A stretch of DNA of 51,914 nt, taken from positions 1 to 51,914 of the forward strand of contig JAFGJQ010000219.1 in NCBI GenBank assembly GCA_016929015.1, written 5' to 3'. The first letter of the stretch is position 1; every line of letters begins with the position of its first letter. Under the pieces are notes generated by a model. It did no database searches and was not told where the DNA came from. It was given only the letters and a program-made list of their open reading frames with translations. The position numbers and the translations under genes were made by a program. Of the stretch, positions 1-10,086 are shown piece after piece. The DNA is from Phycisphaerae bacterium. GTDB taxonomy: Bacteria > Planctomycetota > Phycisphaerae > UBA1845.

Positions 1-1
1 C

Positions 2-1336
2 AGCGCCGACTGCAACGAGAACTTCGTGCCGGACGAGTGCGATCTGGACGACGGCACCAGCGCCGACTGCAACGCAAACGTCATCCCGGACGAGTGCGAC
101 ATCGCCGCCGGCACGTCCGACGACTGCAACGGAAACGAAGTGCCGGATGAGTGCGACCTTGCCCAGGGCCTGAGTTCCGATTGCGACGGGAACCTTCTGC
201 CGGATGACTGCCAGCCGGACTGCAACGGCAACGGGACCGCGGACGTGTGCGAAATTCTGGCCGAGTTGGTGACGGACGCCAACGGCAACGGCGTGCCGGA
301 CGAATGCGAAATTGACCCGAGGTTCGAGGCGGGCTTCACCACCGCCAACCACGTACCCACGACGGTCACGCTGCAGAACACCTACACAGACCCCGTCGTG
401 GTATGCACCGGCCAATACTTCTTCAACGGCAAGCGGATGGTCCCGAGAGTGAGCAACGTGACGCCGAACAGCTTTGACCTGCACCTGGTGGATCCGACCA
501 ACGCGTCGCAGACCTACAGCACGAAGGAAATCGTGTGCTACTGGGTCATGGAACAGGGGGTGAGCGAACTGAACGGCGTGAAAATGGAGGCGTGGAAGTA
601 CACGTCGACGGTCACGGACGGCAACGGCAACTGGACGGGCGAGGTCCGCCAGTATGGACGGCAATATGAGAACCCGGTGGTGCTCGGCCAGGTAATGAGC
701 GCAAACGACGCATGGTCGGTGTTCTGGACGCAGGGCTCACGGAAGGCAAGCGTGCCGTCGGCGACCACACTGCGCACGGGCAAGCACACGGGCAACTCCG
801 GGCTGGGGCGGACGGATGAGACCATCGGCGTGATCGTGTTCGAGAGCGTGACGGGCGCCAGCATGGGCGGCGTTCCGTTCGAAGCGGCCGTCGGCCCGGC
901 CACCGTTCAGGGCGTCCTGCACGGCACGCCGGCGTACGCCTTGTATACTCTGCAGACACCGATGGCGGCCCCGCAATTCGTGGCTATCGCCTCGCCCGCC
1001 GGCGTCCAGGGGGATACGGGGTTCTGGGTCCAGCGGCACGGCCAGGCGGGTTCCGGCGGCTCAGCGTATCTGCTGTGGTCGCTGGACGACGACCTGGACC
1101 GCACGCACCCCACGGGTGAGCACGTGGCCTACGCCGTGCTGCAAAGCACGATGGTCTGGCCGCGGGTGCCGGACTTTGACGGCGACGGAAACGTGGATCT
1201 GATGGACTTCGCCGGTTTCCAGGCGTGCTACGGCCAGGCGGCGGCCGGGACCTGCCTAAACGCCGAACTCACCGGCGACGGCGTGATCGACGCGGCGGAC
1301 GTGCCATGCTTTGTCGAGCGGGTGCAGGGGCCGTAG
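2..1336 (+). CDS. Secreted Cys/Asp-rich repeat protein, 5'-truncated by window edge (tandem DCNxNxVPDECDxxxGTS repeats; C-terminal dockerin/EF-hand-like DFDGDGNVDLMDFAGFQACYG)
   Basis: Frame is open from base 2 and stops at 1336; repeats and dockerin-like calcium loops visible in the translation. Confidence 0.85.
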   Translation, partial: SADCNENFVPDECDLDDGTSADCNANVIPDECDIAAGTSDDCNGNEVPDECDLAQGLSSDCDGNLLPDDCQPDCNGNGTADVCEILAELVTDANGNGVPDECEIDPRFEAGFTTANHVPTTVTLQNTYTDPVVVCTGQYFFNGKRMVPRVSNVTPNSFDLHLVDPTNASQTYSTKEIVCYWVMEQGVSELNGVKMEAWKYTSTVTDGNGNWTGEVRQYGRQYENPVVLGQVMSANDAWSVFWTQGSRKASVPSATTLRTGKHTGNSGLGRTDETIGVIVFESVTGASMGGVPFEAAVGPATVQGVLHGTPAYALYTLQTPMAAPQFVAIASPAGVQGDTGFWVQRHGQAGSGGSAYLLWSLDDDLDRTHPTGEHVAYAVLQSTMVWPRVPDFDGDGNVDLMDFAGFQACYGQAAAGTCLNAELTGDGVIDAADVPCFVERVQGP

Positions 1337-1362
1337 GCGGTCTCCGCGTCAGCGCCCGGGGT

Positions 1363-1737
1363 TCACTCCTTGTACCGCCCGTAGTATCGCTCGGCCGGAT
1401 ACTTCTGCGCGTTCTTGACCATCTTGTCCTCGATGGCGGCGGACAGGTCGATGTCCATGGAGTTCGCGAACGCCAGCACGAACGCGAACACGTCGGCGAT
1501 TTCCTCGCGGATGGCCGCCATCTGCTTCGGGTCGTTGCGAACCGCGTCCAACTGATCGCTCCGCACCCACTGAAAATGCTCCATCAGTTCGGCGGTCTCG
1601 ATGGCGATGGATGACGCGAGGTTCTTGGGGTCGTGAAACTGCTCCCAGTTCCGCTCCGCGACGAAGCGCGCGAACATCCGCCGCAATTCGCCGACCGTCG
1701 TTTCCTGGTCTTTCATGGCCGCGTACTCTCCGGACAA
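1363..1737 (-). CDS. MazG-like nucleotide pyrophosphohydrolase (dCTPase/RS21-C6 type)
   Basis: 124 aa; ETAELMEHFQW and EEIADVFAFVLAFA match the MazG-like EExxE...ExxD pattern. Confidence 0.85.
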   Translation of the reverse strand: MSGEYAAMKDQETTVGELRRMFARFVAERNWEQFHDPKNLASSIAIETAELMEHFQWVRSDQLDAVRNDPKQMAAIREEIADVFAFVLAFANSMDIDLSAAIEDKMVKNAQKYPAERYYGRYKE

Positions 1738-1753
1738 GGCGAAGCGTTCCAGT

Positions 1754-2011
1754 CTACACGAACGGCGTCAGGAACATGACGCCGAGAATGAACAGGACTT
1801 CAAGAACTCCGATGCCAAAGGCGACCCCGGCCCACGCACGATCGCGCCCGGCCCGCCACGCGGCGGAGGCCTGCGTGAGCACCAGAAACAACCCGATCAC
1901 GATGGCGCCCGAACCGAGCGCCGCCCGCGGATCCCCTCAGCACGCGCCGGCCCGCAGCCAGATGCCCAGCAGGGGCAGTGGGGTCAACGCGAGCGCCAGT
2001 TTTCCGGACAT
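1754..2011 (-). pseudogene. Small two-TM membrane protein ORF interrupted by an in-frame TGA (1937-1939)
   Basis: RBS-like ggagacgga before ATG; MSGKLALALTPLPLLGIWLRAGAC*GDPRAALGSGAIVIGLFLVLTQASAAWRAGRDRAWAGVAFGIGVLEVLFILGVMFLTPFV*; hydrophobic frame continues past the TGA. Confidence 0.45.
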
Positions 2012-2069
2012 TTCCGTCTCCTTCGCTGCGGCTTCGATCCCCGCCCCGAGCCTTGCTCGGGACCGGCCG

Positions 2070-4316
2070 CTACTTCTTGCCGGCGTCGGTGGGGGGAAGA
2101 AACCTCTCAAGAAGCGATTTCCCCCGAGTGGTAATGTACTTCAGTTCCGGCACCTCCAGACCCATCCGCTTGTAGGTGTCGCGGACCCTCTCGAGCGCGG
2201 CTTCGCCACGAACAAACTCCACATGCCCGTCCACGTAGCCGATGTTGATTCCCTCGTCCACGTATGCCGGGTTTTCGTAGATGACCACCAGGTCGGGCGG
2301 CGAAGCTTCCGTGTGCCCCGGGATGTAGATGTAGTGGTCCTTGGCGTCGGCATTCCTGACTCGTGGGTTCACCAGTTGCCTCGGAGTCATCTCACCGGTA
2401 TCGATCAGAACCTGCATGTTCGGGGGGAACTTGTCGTCGTTCTCGTTCGCGTAGATCTTGCAGCAGGTGACGACGCCCCTCACGTTGGCTCCTGAAACCG
2501 TTCGCTTGGAGAGCTCCCGCGCCCGGCTGAGCGACGGCAACAGGATCGACACCCCTCCGGCCGCGGCGCCCGCGATCAGCACCGGGTCCGCCACCGCGAG
2601 CGAACCCGACGATCGGCTGTGCCATCCCGTCTCATCGAACCACGAGCAGGACGATGTGTAGCCGAGATGCTGCGTGATGTCTGTGACGGGCGGCAGCGGC
2701 GGCAGAACGATGCCTTGCTGGCTGACGCCCATCTGCAGCATGCCCCAGACCATGCTGAGCTGGGCCAGACTGTCCGCCATGCGATCCCGATCCCGCGTGA
2801 AGGAGAAGTGACTCATCTGGCGAGGGAACTGCGACGCCGCCTTGGCGAACTCCGGGTCGTCGGCCAGGCTCGAGCCACCCTTGACGACATGCTCCAGCGA
2901 TCCGCCCGGCTCGCCCGCTGACAGCTCGAAGACCAGTTGGTCCCCGACGACGGCCCAGGCAAGCTGCAGGGGCAACTGGACCACGGCCGCCAGATTCCAC
3001 GCGTGAACGGTGACGGACGTTTCACCGAACGTCTTCACCTGCTCCGAAGCCATGTTGGCTTGCATTTGACGCTGGATCCACTTATCCAGGCGTCCCAGCG
3101 CCGAGCTCACCGTCTCCGCGTTCTTGATCCGGAGCAACAACACGAACTGCTGCGGAATCAGAGGATTGGGAATCGGTCGCGTGTACAACGTGTATTCACC
3201 GGCCAGGTTCGCCAGAATCTCGGCTCGGATCGGCACGCCGATCTCCGCCTCGAAACCGTCGTACCCTTCCTTCACCATCTCCTCGGCCTTCTCGGGGCTC
3301 ACGGCACGAACGGCATCCACGGCCACCCCCGGCAGCTTATCCGGCCGAAACGTGCCCGCCGCGGCGAAGATGGCATCCGACGGGACCCGCTTCATCGCTT
3401 CCGGCCCGACCGTCCCTTCCACGCACGTCCAGAGACCGCGTCGCGGGGCGGGGGCCAAAACGACGGAATCGACAACCAAGTCCGTGCCCTGGGCATGCAT
3501 CCGACCGACGATCGCCTCCGCCGTGGACAACCCCAGGGCCTGCAACACGGCCTTGATGTGTCCGATGGTCTCGGCCTCTTCGGGACCGGCAACCGCCTCA
3601 ACCAACCGTCCGATGGCGGTGGCGTCAGCATAGCTCAGCAGCAGGTCCCGCTCGCCGGGGACCGCGGCCATCCGCCTGCGGAAAGCCGCTGAGGCGCCCA
3701 GCGTGCCCTTCCCGTCGGACAAGGCGGCAACCAGCGGCGTCAGGTCGCCCACGCCGATGACGAAGCGGTCCTTCACCCACCCCCAAGACAACGTAGCGTC
3801 GGGCAGCGTCTTGAGCGTCACCCCCGCAACGGAATTCTCCTTCGCACCCTCCAGGTGTGGCGCGAGCCGCTCGAAGACGGCGTCCACGGCCTCGCGGCGC
3901 CGGCCGGCCTCCACCACCAACCCGAACGAAACAACCATCTCGCTCTTCGGATCGCCGGCGGTGACGACAAACGCCCCGGGAGATTGCGTGAGGATCGGCC
4001 AGACGTTGCGGATCGTGTCGAAGACGAGCGTGACGTCGGGATCGTTCGCCTCCTCCTTGAGGATGGCATCCTCAATCGCTTTCACAATCGAACTGACGAA
4101 CGAACGAACCGATTCCTCCGCGAGGATCTTGCCAACCGCCGTGCCGTCGAAGTCCTTGCCGGTTTCGTCCCAGCCCGACCAGGCCACCGCGACAAGCGTC
4201 CGATCGGAGGTCTGCTCCAGCAGCTTCAGCCCTGCGGATTTCGGCGCGGCGTCGGCCCGCCCCAGGGTCAACAACACCGCCGCCAGCCCCGTCATGCATC
4301 GTGTTCGCGTGAACAT
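2070..4316 (-). CDS. Exported protein with C-terminal pseudopilin/H-X9-DG-like module
   Basis: 748 aa with signal peptide; C-terminal ...ILLPSLSRARELSKRTVSGANVRGVVTCCKIYANENDDKFPPNMQVLIDTG...GYVDGHVEFV. Confidence 0.8.
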   Translation of the reverse strand: MFTRTRCMTGLAAVLLTLGRADAAPKSAGLKLLEQTSDRTLVAVAWSGWDETGKDFDGTAVGKILAEESVRSFVSSIVKAIEDAILKEEANDPDVTLVFDTIRNVWPILTQSPGAFVVTAGDPKSEMVVSFGLVVEAGRRREAVDAVFERLAPHLEGAKENSVAGVTLKTLPDATLSWGWVKDRFVIGVGDLTPLVAALSDGKGTLGASAAFRRRMAAVPGERDLLLSYADATAIGRLVEAVAGPEEAETIGHIKAVLQALGLSTAEAIVGRMHAQGTDLVVDSVVLAPAPRRGLWTCVEGTVGPEAMKRVPSDAIFAAAGTFRPDKLPGVAVDAVRAVSPEKAEEMVKEGYDGFEAEIGVPIRAEILANLAGEYTLYTRPIPNPLIPQQFVLLLRIKNAETVSSALGRLDKWIQRQMQANMASEQVKTFGETSVTVHAWNLAAVVQLPLQLAWAVVGDQLVFELSAGEPGGSLEHVVKGGSSLADDPEFAKAASQFPRQMSHFSFTRDRDRMADSLAQLSMVWGMLQMGVSQQGIVLPPLPPVTDITQHLGYTSSCSWFDETGWHSRSSGSLAVADPVLIAGAAAGGVSILLPSLSRARELSKRTVSGANVRGVVTCCKIYANENDDKFPPNMQVLIDTGEMTPRQLVNPRVRNADAKDHYIYIPGHTEASPPDLVVIYENPAYVDEGINIGYVDGHVEFVRGEAALERVRDTYKRMGLEVPELKYITTRGKSLLERFLPPTDAGKK

Positions 4317-4632
4317 CGCGTCGTGCTCCTTTCATCATCTGCGCGTTCCAGAAAACCGTGCCCGGCTCCATCGCCGATGCGTGTCCGGCCATTGTATAAC
4401 CATCCACCGCCGTTTTTGCCAACCTTCGTGGGAACGCCCGGAAGACCGGCTGGAAGCCGGCTGCAACCGTGCAGCAGCCGGCGGACAAGGCCTTGCGTGA
4501 TCGTTCAATGGGTTGCCAGGGGAGTGATGTGCGACGGAACGGGAACCGGGCAGAGCACAGCGTTGTGCGGAGGAATGTCGGATGCCGTTCGGAATGACCG
4601 GTCTGCGACGCGATCCCGAGCCGATCCGCCCT

Positions 4633-5070
4633 TTACGATTCGCTGTGGATAGGCCGGCGTCCCACCTCGCCCGCGTGGCGCTCGTGCCAGAAGGCGACGG
4701 CGTCTTCGCTCAGTTTCCAGCACAGGTAAACTTCGCGACCGTTCCGCATGGCCGGGAAATCCACACAGCCGCGCTGGTAGTCGCGGACTTCGCATCCGAT
4801 GGACACGAGCTCGCCGAGCAGGTCCGACAGACGCCGCGCCGCCTCCATGCCGCGGGCCTCGACGGCCTTCAGTTCATCCAGCCGCTGCTGGCAGGCCAGC
4901 CGGCGACGGCGTTTCTGGATGCGCTCGACCAGGCGATACTGCGTAACCACGTCGCGAAGGATCCGACGCACCAGGGGAAGGGATTGGTTGGCCTGCTCAA
5001 CCGTGAACGCGCGAGGTACCGATTGCGCACCCAGCCCGCGACCGGAGCCTTTCAGAAAATCGCTGGACAT
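4633..5070 (-). CDS. DUF2203-like protein
   Basis: FTVEQANQSLPLVRRILRDV ... VDFPAMRNGREVYLCWKLSEDAVAFWHERHAGEVGRRPI resembles DUF2203. Confidence 0.8.
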   Translation of the reverse strand: MSSDFLKGSGRGLGAQSVPRAFTVEQANQSLPLVRRILRDVVTQYRLVERIQKRRRRLACQQRLDELKAVEARGMEAARRLSDLLGELVSIGCEVRDYQRGCVDFPAMRNGREVYLCWKLSEDAVAFWHERHAGEVGRRPIHSES

Positions 5071-5120
5071 ACCTGTTCCCCCAAATCAGGTTGCCTGTTC
5101 CCACTGTTCAGCCAAATGCT

Positions 5121-5149
5121 CTGATAGTCGTCTGCCGCACACTTGTCAA
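5121..5149 (-). promoter_or_regulatory. Sigma70-type promoter for the DUF2203-like gene
   Basis: Minus strand TTGACA (5144-5149), 17-nt spacer, TATCAG (5121-5126), ~50 bp upstream of the ATG. Confidence 0.55.
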
Positions 5150-5197
5150 CACACCCGCGCGGCGGACCGGTGGGGTGTTTACCGCCCAGACGCCTCC

Positions 5198-6493
5198 TCA
5201 CGGACCGGCCTGGCTCACGACCGTCGGACCGATGCGGAACGAATGCGTCGCTTCCGTCGCTTTGGACGCGGTGGTGTCCTCGATCATCACCTTCAACACG
5301 TAGTCGCCGGGGCCCAGCTCGGCGGGCAGGGACACCCGCTGGGCCAGGAAGAAATCCTCACGCCGCTGGCGTGAACGATCCACGATTTGTGGCTCCTCGT
5401 GTGTCCATACCGACCGCCCGTCCGCCGTCAACACTTCCAGCCGGCTGCTCAGCGTCACTCGATACAGATCCTCCGCCGTCCGCTCGGAATGGAAGTTCCT
5501 CAGCTCACAGTACACAATCACAGGATTGGCGCGGAACGGAACGAGCGCCGAGGGGTCCATCTCATCGTATACCCCGAACGTGCTGACCCGGGTACACAGG
5601 GCGACATCCGGGATCAGCAACTCCGCGTCCCGCGTGAAATGGTTGCGCAGCCGTTGAATCGCGTCCAGGGCCCGATCTGATGCCGGCCCCGGCTCGCTGA
5701 GGGCCTCACGCACCGTCCTCAGCACTTCCGCCGTCGTGCTGATGGCGTCACCGGTTTCGCGAGCCACCCCTTCCAGGTGTTCTTGAATGCGAACGTCGTC
5801 TCCGCGGGCCAGTTCCAGCAGAACAAGACGCCAGATGGCCTCCGTGTCATTGGGATGCTCGGCGATGTGGCCGCGCAGGCGCTCGATCATTCCGTCCAGA
5901 CTCTCGCTCTCCGCCGACGACGACGGCTCCATCGCCGTGTTCACGCCCACCGTCTGCGCATCCGCCGATTCCGGCTCCGCCAACGGCGGCGCCGAGTGGA
6001 TCGTGACACCTTGGATCACCGGAGCCACCGGCGCCGGCTGGGGCGTCGCCACAGCCGACGCGTCGGTCGCCGCGGGTTCCAGCACGAGCCCCGTGTTCAC
6101 GCCCGGCGATCCCACCCCGAGGGCCCCCGGCGAAGGCGGCTCCGGCTCGCGTGAAGACTCGCCGCCCGGAGCCACCGGGGGCGGCGATGGAACGTCCTGC
6201 GGCGTCGTTGGTTGCGACTCTTCGTACCTAGCTAGGGCATCGAGGAACTGGTTGATTTGCCGCTCGACTTCCTGCACCTCCGACGATGCCGCCCCGTCCG
6301 TGGCGGGTCCGGTCGGCTCGAGCGGCTCGGCCGGATGCCCCGCAACGGTCGGTCCTGAATCCGAGCCGGACGGCGGCGGGGTCGCGCGTGTCCACGGCGA
6401 AGCGCCGTTCAGGCAGCCGGCGCAAAGACCGGCCAATCCCGTGACAACCATCCCCAGGGACTGCGCGCGCACCATACTGATCCTCCTGATCAC
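5198..6493 (-). CDS. Pro/Ser-rich lipoprotein of unknown function
   Basis: 431 aa; lipobox-like LAGLCAGC; low-complexity proline-rich region then globular C-terminus. Confidence 0.7.
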   Translation of the reverse strand: MIRRISMVRAQSLGMVVTGLAGLCAGCLNGASPWTRATPPPSGSDSGPTVAGHPAEPLEPTGPATDGAASSEVQEVERQINQFLDALARYEESQPTTPQDVPSPPPVAPGGESSREPEPPSPGALGVGSPGVNTGLVLEPAATDASAVATPQPAPVAPVIQGVTIHSAPPLAEPESADAQTVGVNTAMEPSSSAESESLDGMIERLRGHIAEHPNDTEAIWRLVLLELARGDDVRIQEHLEGVARETGDAISTTAEVLRTVREALSEPGPASDRALDAIQRLRNHFTRDAELLIPDVALCTRVSTFGVYDEMDPSALVPFRANPVIVYCELRNFHSERTAEDLYRVTLSSRLEVLTADGRSVWTHEEPQIVDRSRQRREDFFLAQRVSLPAELGPGDYVLKVMIEDTTASKATEATHSFRIGPTVVSQAGP

Positions 6494-6501
6494 GCACGCG
6501 G

Positions 6502-7461
6502 CTACGGCGTCTCCGCCACCGTATGCCTGACGATGAATTTTTCGACCGAGCTGTCGACGGGGCTGAAGCCCGTTTTGGAGTCCAGGTCGGCCTGCAGCAG
6601 GTCAACCAGCCGCCGTTCGAGCTGCTCTGTGCTGACACGGTCCAGCCTCCGCTTCAGAACGGCCGGCTCTGTGAAGAACTGCCGGGCGAGCTGGGCCATG
6701 GGCGTGCCCGCCACCAGGGCCTGCTTCGCCTGCAACAGGCGGCGCACCCCCCAGGCCAGACCGCCGATCGCCCGTCCCGGCGCCGCTCGATCGGTGGCCA
6801 ACACCTGCTCCCAGTACTGCAAAGCCCGTCCCGCATCGCCTTCCGCCATCGCGTCCAGAACGGCGAACACGTTCTCTTCGCGGTTGTTGCCCACCAGGGC
6901 CTCGATGTCCGCGGGGATGATCGAATCGCGCCCGCCAACATAGAGGGCCAGCTTTGAAAGCTCGCTGTCCAGCACACCCAGGTTGTCGCCGGCCAGCTCG
7001 CGAAGCCGCACGGCCGCGTCCGAACTGAGCTTCTTGGCATAGTCGGTCCGGGCATGGTCGAGGATCCATGCGATAACGGCCCGACCCCGGGGAGACTCGC
7101 ACTTGATCGCCTGGCCCAGTCGCTGGACCGTCTTGAAAAGCCGAGTGCGGGCATCGAAGCTCTCGCACACCAGAACCAGGCAACCGCTGTCGGACGGTGC
7201 CTCGCAATAGGCCTCCAGGGCCTGCCGATACCGCGTAATGAACCCGTCCGCGTCCTCGACGATCACCAGTCGCCGGTCACCCAGCAGCGAGAAGGTCCGC
7301 ACTTCATCCAGCACCTGGGCCAGATCGGCGGAGCCCCCGTCCAGCCGCGTGGGGCCGAAACCCGCGTCGGCCGGTCCCAGTTCGTCGCGAATGATGGTGT
7401 GAACGGCTTGCGTGCGGAGGTAGGCGTCAGGGCCGAAAACCACGTAGACCGGTCGCGTCAT
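6502..7461 (-). CDS. holA: DNA polymerase III subunit delta
   Basis: MTRPVYVVFGPDAYLRTQAV...LGPADAGFGPTRLDG; clamp-loader delta architecture; 319 aa. Confidence 0.85.
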   Translation of the reverse strand: MTRPVYVVFGPDAYLRTQAVHTIIRDELGPADAGFGPTRLDGGSADLAQVLDEVRTFSLLGDRRLVIVEDADGFITRYRQALEAYCEAPSDSGCLVLVCESFDARTRLFKTVQRLGQAIKCESPRGRAVIAWILDHARTDYAKKLSSDAAVRLRELAGDNLGVLDSELSKLALYVGGRDSIIPADIEALVGNNREENVFAVLDAMAEGDAGRALQYWEQVLATDRAAPGRAIGGLAWGVRRLLQAKQALVAGTPMAQLARQFFTEPAVLKRRLDRVSTEQLERRLVDLLQADLDSKTGFSPVDSSVEKFIVRHTVAETP

Positions 7462-8723
7462 GTTTCGTCGGGCTTTGCCGATGTGACAAGCGGTCCCATT
7501 TTCTTGCGGAGCATCTCGAGATTGTCCAGCCGCGCTCGGGCCTGCTGAATCACTTCGCGGGCCTCGGGATCGAGCGTGGCGGCCTTCTCATAGTGCTCCA
7601 GCGCGGTCAGCTCATCGCCCCGCCGGAACTCCACGTCACCCAGGTAGAGCCACGCCTCCACGTCCTTGGGGTTCTGCTGCAGGATTGCCTGCAAGTGCTC
7701 CACCGCCCGATCGTACTCGCCCGCACCGTAAAAGGTCAGGGCCATCCCTGCCCGGGCGGCTCGCAAACCCGCATCCTGCGCCAGGGCCAACTCGTACGCA
7801 CGGACGGACTCGTTCGTGTCCCCCACAGCGTACAGGGCCCTCCCCAACTCCACAAGAGCGTCTGACCGCGTCGGATCCAGCGTCAGCGCGTCCTTCAGCC
7901 TCGAAATCGCCAACGCATGCTGCTGCCGCGCCGCGTGGGCTCTTGCCTGTTCAATTAGACGATGCGCCCGTACACGATCCAGCTCCGTCGGCTCACGCCG
8001 GGCCGCATCGGCCGGAACCGCAACGGGAGCCGGCTCCGGTGCCGCGGGCGCCGGTCGGAACAATCCGTCCAGATCGGTAGACCCCAGGGCCGCGCTGCTG
8101 AGGTTTCCCGCCGCGTCTCGCACGGTGATCCGAACCATGATGCGGCCCGTCAGATCATCGGGAATTCGCCATTCGAACCGGCCGGTGTTGGCCAGCGCCT
8201 GCGCGATTCCTTCCCACGATCCGTCATCCAGCACTCGATAGGTCAACGTAACAGGTCGCGATGCCAGGTGAGCGTCGATCGCAGTCCATTTCATCAGCAG
8301 CGTCCGCGCCGGGCCCGAGGAGCCGGGTCGCACCGGATGAAGCTGAACAACCGGCGGCGTGTAGTCCACAAACGCCCACTGCTGCGGCGAGGTCCCGGAC
8401 TGTGGCGCGGGGCTCGAGACGCCCACGCTGTTCGCAGCAACCACAAAGAAACCATAAAGACCTTCTTCGGTGGCCGTGAACGTGATCGGAGACTCCCTGT
8501 CACGATCGCTTCCCGCGTTGTGCCACGTGCGTCCGGCATCGCGTGTATACCAGAGCTCCAGAAGGGTCAAAGGGCGAGCCGCATCGTTAACGGCGTAATT
8601 CACGTCAAAGCTGCGGGCGCGTACCTTGGGCACGGTGCCCGGATCGGGTGGCGCCGCCGTCCCCAGGACGGTTAGCAGCAGAGCCCAGATTGTGCCGCCG
8701 TGCGACGCGAGTGCTGACATCAT
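7458..8723 (-). CDS. Exported TPR-repeat protein
   Basis: ORF extends to 8858 but MMSALASHGGTIWALLLTVLGTAA (8723) looks like the signal peptide start; several TPRs; stop overlaps holA start (ATGA). Confidence 0.8.
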   Translation of the reverse strand: MMSALASHGGTIWALLLTVLGTAAPPDPGTVPKVRARSFDVNYAVNDAARPLTLLELWYTRDAGRTWHNAGSDRDRESPITFTATEEGLYGFFVVAANSVGVSSPAPQSGTSPQQWAFVDYTPPVVQLHPVRPGSSGPARTLLMKWTAIDAHLASRPVTLTYRVLDDGSWEGIAQALANTGRFEWRIPDDLTGRIMVRITVRDAAGNLSSAALGSTDLDGLFRPAPAAPEPAPVAVPADAARREPTELDRVRAHRLIEQARAHAARQQHALAISRLKDALTLDPTRSDALVELGRALYAVGDTNESVRAYELALAQDAGLRAARAGMALTFYGAGEYDRAVEHLQAILQQNPKDVEAWLYLGDVEFRRGDELTALEHYEKAATLDPEAREVIQQARARLDNLEMLRKKMGPLVTSAKPDET

Positions 8724-9278
8724 GGTCCCTACGGCAACCTGCCGGTCCCCCTCTCCTTGGCGAAACGGCCTCTGGCCACGTGGATATCGGACGGCCCCGA
8801 AATCGCCCTTGATGGAAACTCTGCGGGCCGAAGCCCCGTTCCGCGCCGCCCGTGCCATGCGGGATCACACGCAGCGGCCGCAAGACCCCGGCCCGTGACC
8901 CGAGCCTGGGACCCACTTCCTCCGCCACTGGCGGCCCAAAAACCGCCCGGACGCCGGCTGTGGCCGACCCGCTGCACCACCCTGATGCCACGACCCCAGG
9001 CGGGACCTGCGGAAATCTGCCTTAACCTAATACTCAGGGAGCCTTTACAGGCGTGCATCGGACCGTTGGAGGCACCTGCCGTTGTGGTCCAGACCAAGTC
9101 GGGCGCGGGTGAGAACGCGGAATTTGGCTCGAAAACGCGGATCGAACCGCGAATTTGCTTTGCCCATCCTCGCAAGCGCGGTTAGACTGCCGCCCACGTT
9201 TCGGCGGGGTCAAAAAGGTGCGGTTACCCCGCATTGCGATTCTCAACCACGAACTCCTTACCTTCTGGAGCCCTGCTC

Positions 9279-9458
9279 ATGGAAGAGTACGAAAAGCTGA
9301 AACAACTGGTGGAAACGGCGGCGGAAGACGTGGCCAAGGCGACGGGCGGGAACAAGGCTGCCGGGACTCGCGTTCGCAAAGCCATGCAGGACATCAAGGC
9401 TGCGGCCCAGGAGGTGCGGAAGCGCATCCTAGAGGTGCGGTCCGAGGCGGGAAGCTAA
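9279..9458 (+). CDS. Histone H1/Hc1-like DNA-binding protein
   Basis: MEEYEKLKQLVETAAEDVAKATGGNKAAGTRVRKAMQDIKAAAQEVRKRILEVRSEAGS resembles bacterial histone H1-like proteins. Confidence 0.8.
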   Translation: MEEYEKLKQLVETAAEDVAKATGGNKAAGTRVRKAMQDIKAAAQEVRKRILEVRSEAGS

Positions 9459-9566
9459 CCGATCGCACAAACGGGCCTGCCTGCATGGGTGCGGCGATGG
9501 ATTCTGACTGGGGGCGCACCATGCCCTAACAGAAGGCTGCAATGCGGGCAGGATGGTATTCTGCGC

Positions 9567-10064
9567 ATGCCGCCACCACTGCTATACGATCTGGACAAGG
9601 TTGACCTGAACCGCGTCGTCTACGACCGCAAGTTCATCTACGACCGTTTGCCGCAGGCCCACGAGTTCTCCCAGCTCGACGGGCTGTGTCACGTGGATGA
9701 TGAGGCGAAAGTCGGCATTGCATTCCGCGACGTCCGAGCGGACGAGTGGTGGTGCCGAGGACACATCCCGGGGAATCCCATCTTTCCAGGCGTGCTGCAA
9801 TTGGAGTCCGCGGCCCAGCTCGCGGCCTTCTTCTCACGCGCCATGAGAGGGAAAACGGGCTTCGTCGCATTTGGCGGAGTGGAAAACTGCAAGTTTCGTG
9901 AAGCCATCCTACCCCCCGCCCGCGTCTACTACATCTGCAAGCTGGTTAAGGACCAGCCCCGGCGGGTCATCTGCGACACCCAGGGCGTGGTAAACGGCTC
10001 GCTGGTCTTCGAGGCGACCATTTGCGGGCTGGCCATGCCGAAACACCAGGAAGTGGGCGGTTGA
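9567..10064 (+). CDS. 3-hydroxyacyl-ACP dehydratase, FabZ/FabA hotdog family
   Basis: WWCRGHIPGNPIFPGVLQLESAAQL is the FabZ active-site signature; likely start MPPPLLYDL. Confidence 0.85.
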   Translation: MPPPLLYDLDKVDLNRVVYDRKFIYDRLPQAHEFSQLDGLCHVDDEAKVGIAFRDVRADEWWCRGHIPGNPIFPGVLQLESAAQLAAFFSRAMRGKTGFVAFGGVENCKFREAILPPARVYYICKLVKDQPRRVICDTQGVVNGSLVFEATICGLAMPKHQEVGG

Positions 10065-10086
10065 CCAACCCGCATGCCCGAGGCAG

